Shown here: positions 21,662 through 29,750 of the stretch, one piece after another
Numbering within the stretch: the first letter of the stretch is position 1
Layout of the letters: each line of letters starts with the position of its first letter
From: an archaeon
GTDB taxonomy: Archaea; Nanobdellota; Nanobdellia; Pacearchaeales; GW2011-AR1
DNA length: 33,428 nt
Reading direction: 5' to 3'
Assembly: GCA_018651605.1 (NCBI GenBank)
Contig: JABIDS010000005.1
Span: 1 to 33,428, forward strand
The notes under the pieces: model-generated
Databases searched by the model: none
Told to the model about the DNA's origin: nothing
The model's input: only the letters and a program-made list of their open reading frames with translations
Translations under genes and position numbers: made by a program

Positions 21662-22585
21662 CTCCAACTCTTCAATCAACTTATCCATGTCAATATCTTT
21701 GCAATCGCTTATTATTAATTCTGGATTATTGAACATTTGGTTTTTTCTGACTTGCCCTGAAATTATCATTTCTTTTCCAAGTAAGTCTTCCTTTTTTGTT
21801 GTGAAAAGTTCTGGTGTTTCTATTTCTTGTTTTGTCATTAGTTTTTCTAATTGGTCTGAGAATATTACTGATCTTATTGATTCTGTTCCGTCATCTATTA
21901 CGAAATTTAGAAGGGCTCTTTTTTCAGGAGTTATTTCTCCATGTTCTTGACATTTTGATTCTACTGCTTTTTTTCTACATTGAGGGCAGACTTCGAAGAA
22001 TCTTGGTTCAAACATTTGAACTATGAATGCTCTTGTTGATATTGAATTTCCTTCTGTGAATTCTTTAATTGTTTTGGTTGTTGTTGGTTTTTCTGTTATT
22101 ATTGTTGTTATTGTTTGATTTGAGGGTTTTATTTCTGAGAAAGATGTTAGATGTATTTCTTCGTTTCTTAGTGCTGCGTTGTTTATTTCTATTACTTGGT
22201 CTTGGTTGATTTGTTTTTTTTCTATTAAGTCTATGTGGTTTTCATCCCATAAGACTACTCTAATGTTGCTTGTTTCGTCTGCTACTGTGAAGCTTCCTAT
22301 TCTTCCTTGCCTTCCGTTTTTGTTGTATTCTCTTATTTCATTCATTTGAATTATTTTTCCTAGAATGTTTATTTTTCTCATGCCTGGAACTATTTGATTA
22401 ATTTTTACTAATTGTTTGTCGAAGTTGATGTTGAGTTCTGCTGCAATTACTTGGGCTGCTCCTTCTTTGCTTATTAGTCCTGCGAGTTTGGCTTGTTTTG
22501 CCTCTATTTTTCTTTCTATTTCGTTTGTCGGGAGTCCTGAGTTTGTTGAGATTAGTTGTACTAGTTGTTCGTAGTTGTTTTCCAT
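21656..22585 (-). CDS. Replication protein A (single-stranded DNA-binding protein)
   Basis: 309 aa. A helical N-terminus (about 1-50) precedes an OB fold (about 60-170) with VPGMRKINILGKIIQMNEIR and RIGSFTVADETSNIRVVLWD, the standard archaeal RPA signature. A second OB-like part contains a zinc ribbon (VCPQCRKKAVESKCQEHGE), then a C-terminal strand region (IISGQVRKNQMFNNPELIIS). It coats single-stranded DNA in replication, repair and RadA-driven recombination. One OB fold plus one zinc-finger OB is the compact form seen in several archaeal groups. Strong A/C-ending codons. A TATA box (CTTATAAAAC on the minus strand near 22620) lies about 30 bases upstream. Confidence 0.92.
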   Translation of the reverse strand: MENNYEQLVQLISTNSGLPTNEIERKIEAKQAKLAGLISKEGAAQVIAAELNINFDKQLVKINQIVPGMRKINILGKIIQMNEIREYNKNGRQGRIGSFTVADETSNIRVVLWDENHIDLIEKKQINQDQVIEINNAALRNEEIHLTSFSEIKPSNQTITTIITEKPTTTKTIKEFTEGNSISTRAFIVQMFEPRFFEVCPQCRKKAVESKCQEHGEITPEKRALLNFVIDDGTESIRSVIFSDQLEKLMTKQEIETPELFTTKKEDLLGKEMIISGQVRKNQMFNNPELIISDCKDIDMDKLIEELEK

Positions 22586-22650
22586 CTTTTTTTATGATTA
22601 GTAGAATTAAGCTTGTTTTATAAGGATTATTGTTAAATAAAACAACCAAC

Positions 22651-22661
22651 AAATTTATAAA
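22651..22661 (+). promoter_or_regulatory. TATA box of the aEF-1-beta gene
   Basis: AATTTATAAAG, 22-32 bases before ATG 22683. It excludes the in-frame GTG at 22662 as the real start. Confidence 0.6.
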
Positions 22662-22682
22662 GTGAAAATTCTGAGGGTTATT

Positions 22683-22955
22683 ATGGGAATGGTTTTGATT
22701 AAAGTTAAGATAATGCCTGATTCTCCTGATGCTGATTTGGATGCACTTGAGAAGAAAGCTGAAGAAATTGTTGTAGCTGGTGAAGGTGGGAATATTAAGA
22801 TGGAGAGAGAGCCAGTTGCTTTTGGTTTGAATGCAATTATTGTGTTTTTTTCTAGAGATGAGAATTTGGAGAGTGATGGGTTGTTGGATGAGTTGAGGGG
22901 TATGGGAAATGTTAGTTCTGCAGAAGTTATTGATTATAGACGTGCTTTGGGATAG
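22683..22955 (+). CDS. Elongation factor 1-beta (aEF-1-beta)
   Basis: 90 aa from ATG 22683 (MGMVLIKVKIMPDSPDADLD), the size of archaeal EF-1-beta, the nucleotide exchange factor for EF-1-alpha. Typical motifs are VKIMPDSP, the VAFGLNAIIVFFSRDE strand pair and the C-terminal VSSAEVIDYRRALG. Divergent from the RPA gene; the zinc-finger protein often found beside it in archaea is absent here. G/T-ending codons. Confidence 0.93.
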   Translation: MGMVLIKVKIMPDSPDADLDALEKKAEEIVVAGEGGNIKMEREPVAFGLNAIIVFFSRDENLESDGLLDELRGMGNVSSAEVIDYRRALG

Positions 22956-22988
22956 ATAGGAAGATATAAAAATCTTTTTTAGATTTAT

Positions 22989-24149
22989 TTAAGTAAGATT
23001 AAAGTTATTTTTTTTATCCTTTTTGATTATTTTATTGGAGTTTATTTCTAGCCCTTTTCCATCTGTAATAGTTAATTCTACAATTCTTTTCTTAAATGGG
23101 GTTCCTCTCATTTTAAGAATTTCCATAGCTGCACTTCTTTCTCCTGAATCATAAATAACATTATAGATAACAATAATTCCATCAGATAAGAATGATACTG
23201 CGTCTCCTTGTTCTTTGAATGTTGTTCCTATGTGTGATGGAGAGGACACTTCTCTAATAAGGAAATTTGTTATTTGGTTTTTCTCTAAGTATCTAAATAA
23301 TTGTTCCATGTAAATTCTGAATCTGCTTTCTTCACCTGAGAATGCTGAAGCAATACTTGTTAACGAATCTATTACTATGAAGTCTGGTTCAAAATCTGTT
23401 GGAAAGAATACTGGATTTACTTCAATTAAAAGTTCTTTCTTTGCAGCACTAAGTAAGGCTTCTATACTTCTTGAAACATCAATCGCATTAAATCTGGTAA
23501 TTCTTAAAAGTCCTTTTTTAATATATTCTTTTGGTGCCCATCCAAAACTTTCCATATGTCCTATTAATCTTTCTTCTGGTTCTTCAAAGCTCATATAAAG
23601 TCCTTTTTTCCCTTGTTTGCATAAATTGTTAAGAGTAGTTAAACAAAATAATGTTTTACCACTTCCAGGACCACCTTCAACTAAAACTGATGCCCCTCTG
23701 GGAATTCCTGCATTTTTTCTTAAAAATAATTCATCAAAACCTTTGATACCTGTTTGAATATACTTTGGTTTTGGGACTTCTTTATTGTTTTTAGTGGGGT
23801 TGATATCTTTTTTTATTGTTTCATTTAATTTGGCTGGTTTCTTTTTTGAAAATAAATGGGTTAATTTGCTAAGGAAACCTTTTTTAGATGGTTTTTTACG
23901 AGATTTTTTATGCTTGTTTGGATGAGATATTATTTTCTTAATTTGTGTCTTATGGTCTTTTTTTAATTTTTTATCTTTATGTATCTTTGAAAGTTTTTTT
24001 CCTAATTTTATTTGTTTTTTTGATAATTTTCTTGAGGGTTTTTTAGTTAAGGGCTTTTCTTTTTTATGAATTGGTTTTTGTTTGATAGTTTTTGTCTTTT
24101 TATTCTTTAGACTTTCTTTTTTTCTAGATTTAGAATTTTTAGACACCAT
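22989..24149 (-). CDS. KaiC-like RecA-fold ATPase with a long basic N-terminus
   Basis: 386 aa. Residues 1-125 are unusually rich in Lys and Arg with hardly any hydrophobic stretch. The KaiC-type domain follows (130-370): IQTGIKGFDELF, Walker A EGGPGSGKT (158-166), the FEEPEERLIGHM segment, Walker B FIVIDSLTS, and IIVIYNVIYDSGERSAAMEI. Single-domain archaeal KaiC-like proteins have been linked to signalling and, in the case of FlaH/ArlH, to motility, but none of the archaellum genes are here. The basic tail suggests binding to nucleic acid or acidic membrane and could be disordered. Function not assignable beyond ATPase. Confidence 0.78.
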   Translation of the reverse strand: MVSKNSKSRKKESLKNKKTKTIKQKPIHKKEKPLTKKPSRKLSKKQIKLGKKLSKIHKDKKLKKDHKTQIKKIISHPNKHKKSRKKPSKKGFLSKLTHLFSKKKPAKLNETIKKDINPTKNNKEVPKPKYIQTGIKGFDELFLRKNAGIPRGASVLVEGGPGSGKTLFCLTTLNNLCKQGKKGLYMSFEEPEERLIGHMESFGWAPKEYIKKGLLRITRFNAIDVSRSIEALLSAAKKELLIEVNPVFFPTDFEPDFIVIDSLTSIASAFSGEESRFRIYMEQLFRYLEKNQITNFLIREVSSPSHIGTTFKEQGDAVSFLSDGIIVIYNVIYDSGERSAAMEILKMRGTPFKKRIVELTITDGKGLEINSNKIIKKDKKNNFNLT

Positions 24150-24261
24150 TTTTTTTATATTTAACTAATGAGAGTTTAATTTATAAGTTTATTTGTTTGA
24201 TTAATGTTTAATTGTTTTATGTAAACATAAGGTATATAAATATTAAAATATTTATTTTTAA

Positions 24262-24750
24262 ATGGGGAAAAAGAAGACGATAAAAAGGGGAAAAAATAAA
24301 GAATATTTATTGTATTTCTTATTAATAATTCTTGGATTGATATTATTTTCATTAGTTCTTCCTAAATTTTTAAATGTGGCTCCTTTGAGTTTTTCAAATA
24401 ATCTTTTTACTGGAAAGGCGGTTGCTGAGGATTATAATTTTAATCTTGGTGATTCATTGAATGGAAGAGTTATTATTAATTTGGATGAAGAAATAAAGGG
24501 AGATAAACAAGTTTTATTATTAATTGAAAATGAGGGGAATGTGGTTTATACTGAGATAGTTTTTTTGGAAGAATTCTTAAAAGGTTCTGAAATTATAACT
24601 AAAGATTATATTTATACAAAGGAGAATACTTATTTTGTTGAATTAGGGGAAGTTGTTGATTTTACTTTTGAAAAGGCTGGGGAATATGAGTTAATGATTT
24701 CTATTCTTGAATTGGATTTGAATATTGTTAAAAAATTTTCTGTTAATTGA
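24262..24750 (+). CDS. Small membrane-anchored surface protein with a TG motif
   Basis: 162 aa. A basic start, one hydrophobic helix (15-36) and, beyond it, NNLFTGKAVAED at 46-57, which resembles LTGFVINEE after the helix of the GLUG protein. The rest is a beta-rich domain, probably Ig-like and outside the cell (LNGRVIINLDEEIKGDKQVL, FEKAGEYELMISILELDL). No catalytic motif is evident. It is divergent from the KaiC-like gene, with TATA-like TATATAAATA at about 24231. It stands before the winged-helix and giant adhesin genes with a 150-base gap, so it is likely a separate transcript. Confidence 0.65.
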   Translation: MGKKKTIKRGKNKEYLLYFLLIILGLILFSLVLPKFLNVAPLSFSNNLFTGKAVAEDYNFNLGDSLNGRVIINLDEEIKGDKQVLLLIENEGNVVYTEIVFLEEFLKGSEIITKDYIYTKENTYFVELGEVVDFTFEKAGEYELMISILELDLNIVKKFSVN

Positions 24751-24825
24751 TTTTTGATTTTTTATAGGTAGTTTAGATTTTTGTTTTTTGATTTTGAATA
24801 TTTTTAGTAATGGATTTATAGGAAT

Positions 24826-24887
24826 GTTTATATAGTAAAAGTATGTATTAATGATAAGTTTTGATGTTAATTGTTGATACTTAATAC
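24826..24887 (+). promoter_or_regulatory. Promoter and inverted repeat before the winged-helix gene
   Basis: GTTTATATAG (24826-24835) is a good TATA box, giving a leader of about 45 bases before ATG 24901. GTATTAA (24845-24851) and TTAATAC (24881-24887) form a 7-bp inverted repeat in this leader, which could be a binding site for the encoded protein. Confidence 0.4.
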
Positions 24888-24900
24888 TAGTGTATAGAAA

Positions 24901-25101
24901 ATGGCTAAAATAAATAAAGTTATTAAGGATATAATGAAGATTCTTAAAAAAGATACTCGTGGACTTACTATTCAGGAACTTTCAAAGATGACTAAAGTTT
25001 CTAGAATTACTACAAGTATGGCTTTAATGAAACTTGATGGGGCGGGGTTGTTGGATATTAGATGTATTGGAAATTGTAAATTGCATTATATTAAAAAATA
25101 A
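24901..25101 (+). CDS. 66-aa winged-helix DNA-binding protein
   Basis: Residues 1-18 are a basic helix, 20-45 a helix-turn-helix (GLTIQELSKMTKVSRITTSM) and 47-66 a short wing (LDGAGLLDIRCIGNCKLHYI). It is only a DNA-binding domain with no ligand domain. Two Cys flank the wing turn (CIGNC). It ends 25 bases before the giant adhesin gene on the same strand, so it may be its local regulator in one transcript. Confidence 0.7.
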   Translation: MAKINKVIKDIMKILKKDTRGLTIQELSKMTKVSRITTSMALMKLDGAGLLDIRCIGNCKLHYIKK

Positions 25102-25126
25102 AATGGGAGATGTTAAATAAAAAAAG

Positions 25127-27064
25127 ATGGTAAGTGGAACAAAAAGATTTGAAAAGAAAAATAGGTTTGCGATATTTTTAATTTTAAGTATGTTGATTGG
25201 TAGTATTGGAATAGGAGTTATTGCCTTGGGTGAAATTGAGGATAATAAATTCGAGGTTGGAAAAAATATTTATACAAATCAAAGTAAGTTTAGTTTAGAA
25301 TTAGCAGAGGATTTTCAAGATTATTCTAAATATTCTCTCAGGGTTATGGGAAGTGGAGATGGAGATTTTAAAAAAGGGTTTATTGATTTTTATAATGTTT
25401 TAGGAAATCTTAGTGTTTTTTTATCTGTATTTGAGGATAATGATGAAAATAATAATTTAAGTATTGATTTTAATGTGTTTTTTGTTGAGAATGTTGAAAA
25501 TGGGATTGAATTTGTTTTAAGGGAGGAGGGTTTGGATAATGTTAGTTTGGATAATGTTAGTTTGGATAATGCTAGTTTGGATAATGCTAGTTTGGATAAT
25601 AATTTAGTAGAATTGAGAGATGTTATTGATGTTACAGAAGAAGTTATTGAGGATATTACTGAAGAGGTTTTGAAGGATAATGGGACTCAGATAGAATTGC
25701 GAAATTTAGAGGCTGATGGAATCGATACCTTAGTTAATAATAGTAACTCTGAGGTCAATAAAAGTGATGAAAATAAAATTATTGGTTTTGCAAGAGATAT
25801 TGGTATTTTTGCGGTAGAAATATTAAATATAATTTATCCTACAAATGTAACTTCTACTAATTATGTAACTGAGTTAAATTATACGACTACTGGTAATGGA
25901 AGTTGTTGGTATTCAATTGATGGTGGTGCTTTTAATTATACTGCTGTTTCTTCAGGTGTGAATTGGACTGAGTTGCATGGGAATAGTAGCTTAGGAAGTA
26001 ATACTTGGATAGTTTGGTGTAATGATACTGCGGGGAGTGTAAATAGTAGTAGTGTTATATTTTCTGTAGATAATGTTGTGGGTAATGTAACTATATCTAG
26101 TCCTGTTAATGGTTCATGGTATGGTGATAATACTCCTTTGGTGAATGTATCTTCGTCGGAAGTTGGTAGTGGATTTATTGTTCCTGATTTGGATGGGAGT
26201 TTGGTTAGTTGGTGGAGGATGGATGATTATAATGGAAGTCATGTTAGTGATTATGTTGGAGTGAATAATGGGAGTGCTGTTGGTGGTGCTAGTCAGGTTG
26301 ATAATGGAAAGTTTGGAAAGGGATTTAGTTTTGATGGAAGTGATGGTAAAATTGATACAGGTAGTGATTTTATTGGGACTGGAGAGGATAGTGCGTGTAT
26401 GTGGATTTATCCGAGAAGTAGGGGAGAGTCTGATCTTGGAAGGATTGTGAGTAATGGTAAGTTCCAGATTTCTTCTGCAAATTCTAATACAAGACTATAT
26501 TTATATGGAGGTGATGGAGGATTCGCATATTCGAATAGTGCATTTTTTATTTATAATACTTGGATACATGCATGTGTTACAAGAAATTCAACAGGATTTA
26601 CTACTTTTTATAAAAATGGTGTATATGATACTGTTGATTCATCTTCAGGAACACCAACCGCAGGGACAACTAATGTGATTATTGGAAATACTGATTCAGA
26701 AATATATACTTTCAACGGAACAATTGACGAACTAATGATATTCAATAGAACTTTATCTGCCGAGGAAGTTTTGAGTTTGTATAATGCTACGAGGTTGGAG
26801 TTTAATACATCTGCTCTTGCAGATGGTGCTCATGATTTTACAGCTTATACAAGTGATTTAGCTGGGAATGTGAATTCGTCGAGTGCGAATTTTAGTGTTG
26901 ATACGAGTTTGCCTAATTTAGAGATTGTTAGTCCTATGAATGGTTCTAGTTATAATAATGGTTCTGTTTTGGTGAATGTTTCGTCTTCGGAAGTTGGTAG
27001 TGGTTTTATTGTTCCTGATTTGGATGGGGGTTTGGTTAGTTGGTGGAGGATGGATAGATGTTGA
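25127..27064 (+). CDS. Giant LamG/Ig adhesin, N-terminal part before a frameshift
   Basis: 645 residues ending in SWWRMDRC. An N-terminal membrane or signal helix (about 14-33) is followed by a unique acidic region (to about 230), including a five-fold LDNVS/LDNAS repeat, then Ig-like segments (TNVTSTNYVTELNYTTTGNG onward) and the first LamG jelly roll (about 26190-26800) inserted in an Ig-like domain. Compared with three sibling units, which continue RMDD then more LamG, the frame is lost through one extra base near 27056 and stops at once. The remainder is found in the next frame at 27057. Either the gene is off, the base is an error, or it is phase variable. Confidence 0.75.
   Translation: MVSGTKRFEKKNRFAIFLILSMLIGSIGIGVIALGEIEDNKFEVGKNIYTNQSKFSLELAEDFQDYSKYSLRVMGSGDGDFKKGFIDFYNVLGNLSVFLSVFEDNDENNNLSIDFNVFFVENVENGIEFVLREEGLDNVSLDNVSLDNASLDNASLDNNLVELRDVIDVTEEVIEDITEEVLKDNGTQIELRNLEADGIDTLVNNSNSEVNKSDENKIIGFARDIGIFAVEILNIIYPTNVTSTNYVTELNYTTTGNGSCWYSIDGGAFNYTAVSSGVNWTELHGNSSLGSNTWIVWCNDTAGSVNSSSVIFSVDNVVGNVTISSPVNGSWYGDNTPLVNVSSSEVGSGFIVPDLDGSLVSWWRMDDYNGSHVSDYVGVNNGSAVGGASQVDNGKFGKGFSFDGSDGKIDTGSDFIGTGEDSACMWIYPRSRGESDLGRIVSNGKFQISSANSNTRLYLYGGDGGFAYSNSAFFIYNTWIHACVTRNSTGFTTFYKNGVYDTVDSSSGTPTAGTTNVIIGNTDSEIYTFNGTIDELMIFNRTLSAEEVLSLYNATRLEFNTSALADGAHDFTAYTSDLAGNVNSSSANFSVDTSLPNLEIVSPMNGSSYNNGSVLVNVSSSEVGSGFIVPDLDGGLVSWWRMDRC
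25532..25600 (+). repeat. 15-bp tandem repeat in the adhesin N-terminal region
   Basis: Four full 15-base units (TTGGATAATGTTAGT twice, TTGGATAATGCTAGT twice) and a 9-base partial unit encode LDNVS/LDNAS. Change in copy number would keep the frame. Confidence 0.9.
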
Positions 27065-29750
27065 AGGTTCAAATGTTGTGGATTATATTGGGGTGAATAA
27101 TGGGTCGGCTGTTGGTGGTGCTAGTCAGGTGGATGGTGGGAAATTCGGAAAGGGGTTTGAGTTTGATGGGGTGGATGATTGGGTGGGTTGTGGAAATGAC
27201 AATAGTTTGGATATTGGAACTAATAATAATTGGTCTTATTTTGCGTGGGTAAATGTAGTTGAAGATGCTACTGATGTTGTTATTTCAACTGTAGATGGTA
27301 ATGGGCGTAATGGGTTTAATTTTTATATTGATGCTAATCAAAGGACGAGGTTATCAATAACAAATTCTACTGTTGGTGAGGAAGAAAGTAGTACTGGTAC
27401 TATTAATCTTAATGAATGGTATCATGTAGGAGTTGTTTATAGTAATTTAACAGATACAGTTATTTATTATATCAATGGAGTTGAAGATAGTTCAGATACC
27501 TACACTACTTTATTGCACCCAGATGGTGCAAATGGATTAAGGATTGGTGCATCTTCCTCATCAGCTTCTTCGCGATTCAACGGTTCAATCGATGAAGTTA
27601 TGATCTGGAATAGGTCGTTAAGTTCGGAGGAGGTTTTGAGTTTGTATAATGCAACACGTCTTGAGTTCAACACTTCCGCTCTTGATGATGGTGTTCATAA
27701 TTTTACTGCTTATACTTCTGATTTGGCAGGTAATGTGAATAGTTCGGTTTCTAGTTTTGGAGTTGATAGTGTTTATCCTACTTTGAATATTTCTAGTCCT
27801 GTGAATGGTAGTTGGTATGGTGATAATACTCCTTTGGTGAATGTATCTTCGTCAGAGGTTGATAGTGGATTTATTGTTCCTGATTTGGATGGGTCGTTGG
27901 TTAGTTGGTGGAGGATGGATGATTTGAATTCAAGTGGTGATGGGTTGGTGGATTATAAGGGTGTGAATAATGGGAGTGTTGTTAATGCGACGCAGGTTGA
28001 TAATGGAAAGTTTGGGAAGGGGTTTGAGTTTGATGGGGATGGGGATTCTGTTGATGTTGGAGATTTAGATTCTCTAGATTTTGAAAATAATACTGAATTT
28101 ACTATTTCTGCATGGGGGTATGTAAAGGGAGATGGAGATGGTGGAAATTTTATGGTTTTAGCAGGAAAAACAATTCTTTCAGGAGGTTCTGATAATCATT
28201 ATTATCTAGGAACAAGGTCTGGTAAATTTAGATTTGATGTAGGAAATGGAAGTGGAAGTGATGGGTTGTTGGTATCAGATTCAGGATATAATGAAAATCA
28301 ATGGTATCATATTGTTGGAACAAGAAATAGCACTGGTAATTTAAAATTATATCTTGATGGAATGCAGCAAGCAGAAGCATATACTATTGAAGGTGATATA
28401 AGCAATTCATATACTTTTAAAATTGGTGCGAGAAATGGAGGTACTTATATTTTCAATGGAACAATAGATGAAGTAATGGTTTTCAATCGTTCTTTGTCAG
28501 CTTCTGAGGTTTTGAGTTTGTATAATGCTACGAGGTTGGAATTTAATACTAGTGAATTAGTTGATGGTGTTCATAATTTTACAGCTTATACTTCTGATTT
28601 GGCTGGGAATGTTGATTCGTCGAGTGCGAATTTTAGTGTTGATACTGCTTTGCCTACTTTGAATATATCAAGTCCTGTTAATGATAGTTGGTATACGAAT
28701 GGTTCGGTTTTGGTGAATGTATCTTCGTCAGAGGTTGATAGTGGGTTTATTGTTCCTGATTTGGATGGGAGCTTGGTAAGTTGGTGGAGGATGGATGATG
28801 TTAATGGTTCAGGTGATTTGGTGGATTATAATGGTGTGAATAATGGGTCGGCTGTTGGTGGTGCTAGTCAGGTTGATAATGGAAAGTTCGGAAAGGGGTT
28901 TGAGTTTTATGGGGGTGGGGATTATGTTGATGTGGGAGATTTAGGGAATATAAAAACTATTTCATATTGGATTAAAGCGAATAGTGAGAATGAGTATGTG
29001 TTGGATTTGGATGGAGGTACGCATTATATATTGCATAATAGTTATCCTGTAGGATTTACAGATGCAATAGTATATGTTGATGGTGTTCAAAAAACTGCAT
29101 TAGGAAATGAGTTGGTGACAAATGGTGGGTTTGATGCAGATAGTGATTGGACACTCACTGGAGGATGGTCAATTGCAGATGGTGTTGCTTCTAATGATGG
29201 TAATAGTCAGCCTATGTCCCAATCTAGTGTACAGGAGACAGGGTCATTTTATGTAGCTGAATATGATGTGACCAATTATGTTTCTAGTGGATTTAGAATT
29301 AATTTAGGTGGTGCAGGTTTTACTGGGGCTGGAAGTACTGTTTCTGCAAATGGGTCTTATGTAAATTATATATTAGCAGATGGGAATGCAGTTTATTTAC
29401 AGTCCCGAAGCGCGTTCATAGGTTCTGTTGATAATGTTTCAGTTAAGAAAATCAATGATTTAGTTTCTTCAAATCAATGGCATCATGTTGTTATAACAAC
29501 TGATACTGTTATTAATGCTAATAGTATTGAATTAGGAAAAAAATCAAGTAAATATTTCAATGGAACAATGGATGAAATCATGATATTCAATCGTTCTCTA
29601 TCTGCTGAAGAGATTTTGAGTTTGTATAATGCAACCCGTTTAGAATTCAACACTTCCACTCTTGCAGATGGTGCTCATGAGTTTAGTGCTTATACAAGTG
29701 ATTTGGCTGGTAATGTGAATAGTTCGAGTGCGAATTTTAGTGTTGATACT
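26099..29750 (+). repeat. Four near-identical Ig-split/LamG units
   Basis: Units begin at about 26099, 26930, 27794 and 28671 (spacing 831, 864 and 877 bases). Each starts with the first half of an Ig-like domain (SPVNGSWYGDNTPLVNVSSS), runs through GFIVPDLDGSLVSWWRMD into a LamG domain and ends with LYNATRLEFNTS, ADGAHDFTAYTSDLAGN and FSVDT, the second half of the same Ig-like domain. Edges are nearly identical in DNA while LamG centres are quite different. Confidence 0.8.

Noticed and set aside
27045-27064. Programmed frameshift in the adhesin.
   Set aside because: No slippery run, no following pseudoknot or stem is evident, and sibling units have the in-frame sequence, so a simple insertion is more likely.
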